Both the position numbers and the translations under genes were made by a program. From Pseudomonadota bacterium (GTDB lineage Bacteria; Desulfobacterota; Desulfobulbia; Desulfobulbales; SURF-16), in the NCBI GenBank assembly GCA_018816555.1, contig JAHIVT010000044.1, positions 1 to 58,095 on the forward strand: DNA of 58,095 nt, given 5' to 3'. Below the pieces are notes generated by a model. It saw only the letters and a program-made list of their open reading frames with translations. It made no database searches and was not told the DNA's origin. Shown piece after piece: positions 58,005 through 58,095 of this stretch. Every line of letters begins with the position of its first letter. Positions within the stretch are counted from its first letter, which is position 1.

Positions 58005-58095
58005 AATTTCCATAACATCGTTCTTTGACAACATAAATAGCTGGGATTCTGGGTCAGCTTGTCCACAATGCCCGACATCTGCTTCAATTGGTGGC

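Noticed and set aside
58005-58095. CRISPR leader or repeat at the window end
   Set aside because: No repeated unit is visible in the remaining sequence.

Overview
The window reads as a chromosomal segment of a Gram-negative anaerobe of the Desulfobacterota, probably near Desulfobulbales; this placement is inference. It rests on an outer-membrane gene set (lptD, mltA, mltB, mltG), two multiheme c-type cytochromes, a GEMM-type riboswitch in front of one of them, an AhbD-like radical SAM protein beside hemE and hemH, and a TRAP dicarboxylate transporter paired with a UspA protein. Nearly all of it is ordinary core genome; no phage, integrase or CRISPR array is visible.

Layout. 1-843 (minus): start of mpl, a 63-aa protein, a structured or terminator-like intergenic RNA and tRNA-Ala(GGC). 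1170-6721 (plus): the rod-shape operon mreB-mreC-mreD-mrdA-rodA. 6722-7959: a loose region with an EAL-domain relic and a 72-aa hydrophobic peptide under a very good sigma-54 promoter. 7960-11710 (minus): radical SAM (AhbD-like), hemE, an HD protein and hemH, a tetrapyrrole cluster. 11764-13083: phoH-like. 13228-18584 (plus): tightly overlapping nadE, a 12-heme cytochrome, hisD and rsmG. 18627-20756: a chemoreceptor with two CZB modules in its sensor region. 20932-24442 (minus): TRAP operon dctQ-dctM-dctP-uspA, in which dctM and uspA each carry one in-frame TAG codon. 25071-27532 (plus): cobQ-cbiB. 27602-30830 (minus): mltA, a PilT-family ATPase and a zinc-ribbon/receiver-like protein. 31213-34041 (plus): acs, a PilZ protein and a small membrane protein. 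34091-40122 (minus): mltB, a DHH phosphoesterase, lptD, ilvD in separate or loosely linked units. 40298-42981 (plus): radical SAM and rng. 43021-44625: promoter, GEMM riboswitch with overlapping terminator, multiheme cytochrome. 44653-48826 (minus): gspG, mltG, a MITE-like repeat, lon. 49066-50805 (plus): a left-handed beta-helix nucleotidyltransferase-like protein and a parvulin. 50806-51511: tandem hairpin repeats and a small membrane protein preceded by an overlapping 16-codon leader ORF. 51512-58095: an unknown protein, uspA, a DinG-type helicase, then a polyprenyl synthetase, a divergent polysaccharide deacetylase and a DUF62 SAM hydrolase.

Themes. Cell-envelope construction is heavily represented (Mre/Rod, Mpl, three lytic transglycosylases, LptD, polyprenyl synthetase). 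Tetrapyrrole genes (hemE, hemH, AhbD-like, cobQ, cbiB) and multiheme cytochromes fit respiratory electron transfer, and c-di-GMP-type signalling recurs as a riboswitch, a PilZ protein and an EAL relic. The items most worth following are the riboswitch, which differs from the canonical aptamer at positions that contact ligand; the sigma-54-driven orphan peptide; and the paired amber codons in the TRAP operon. All motif and alignment statements were made by eye.
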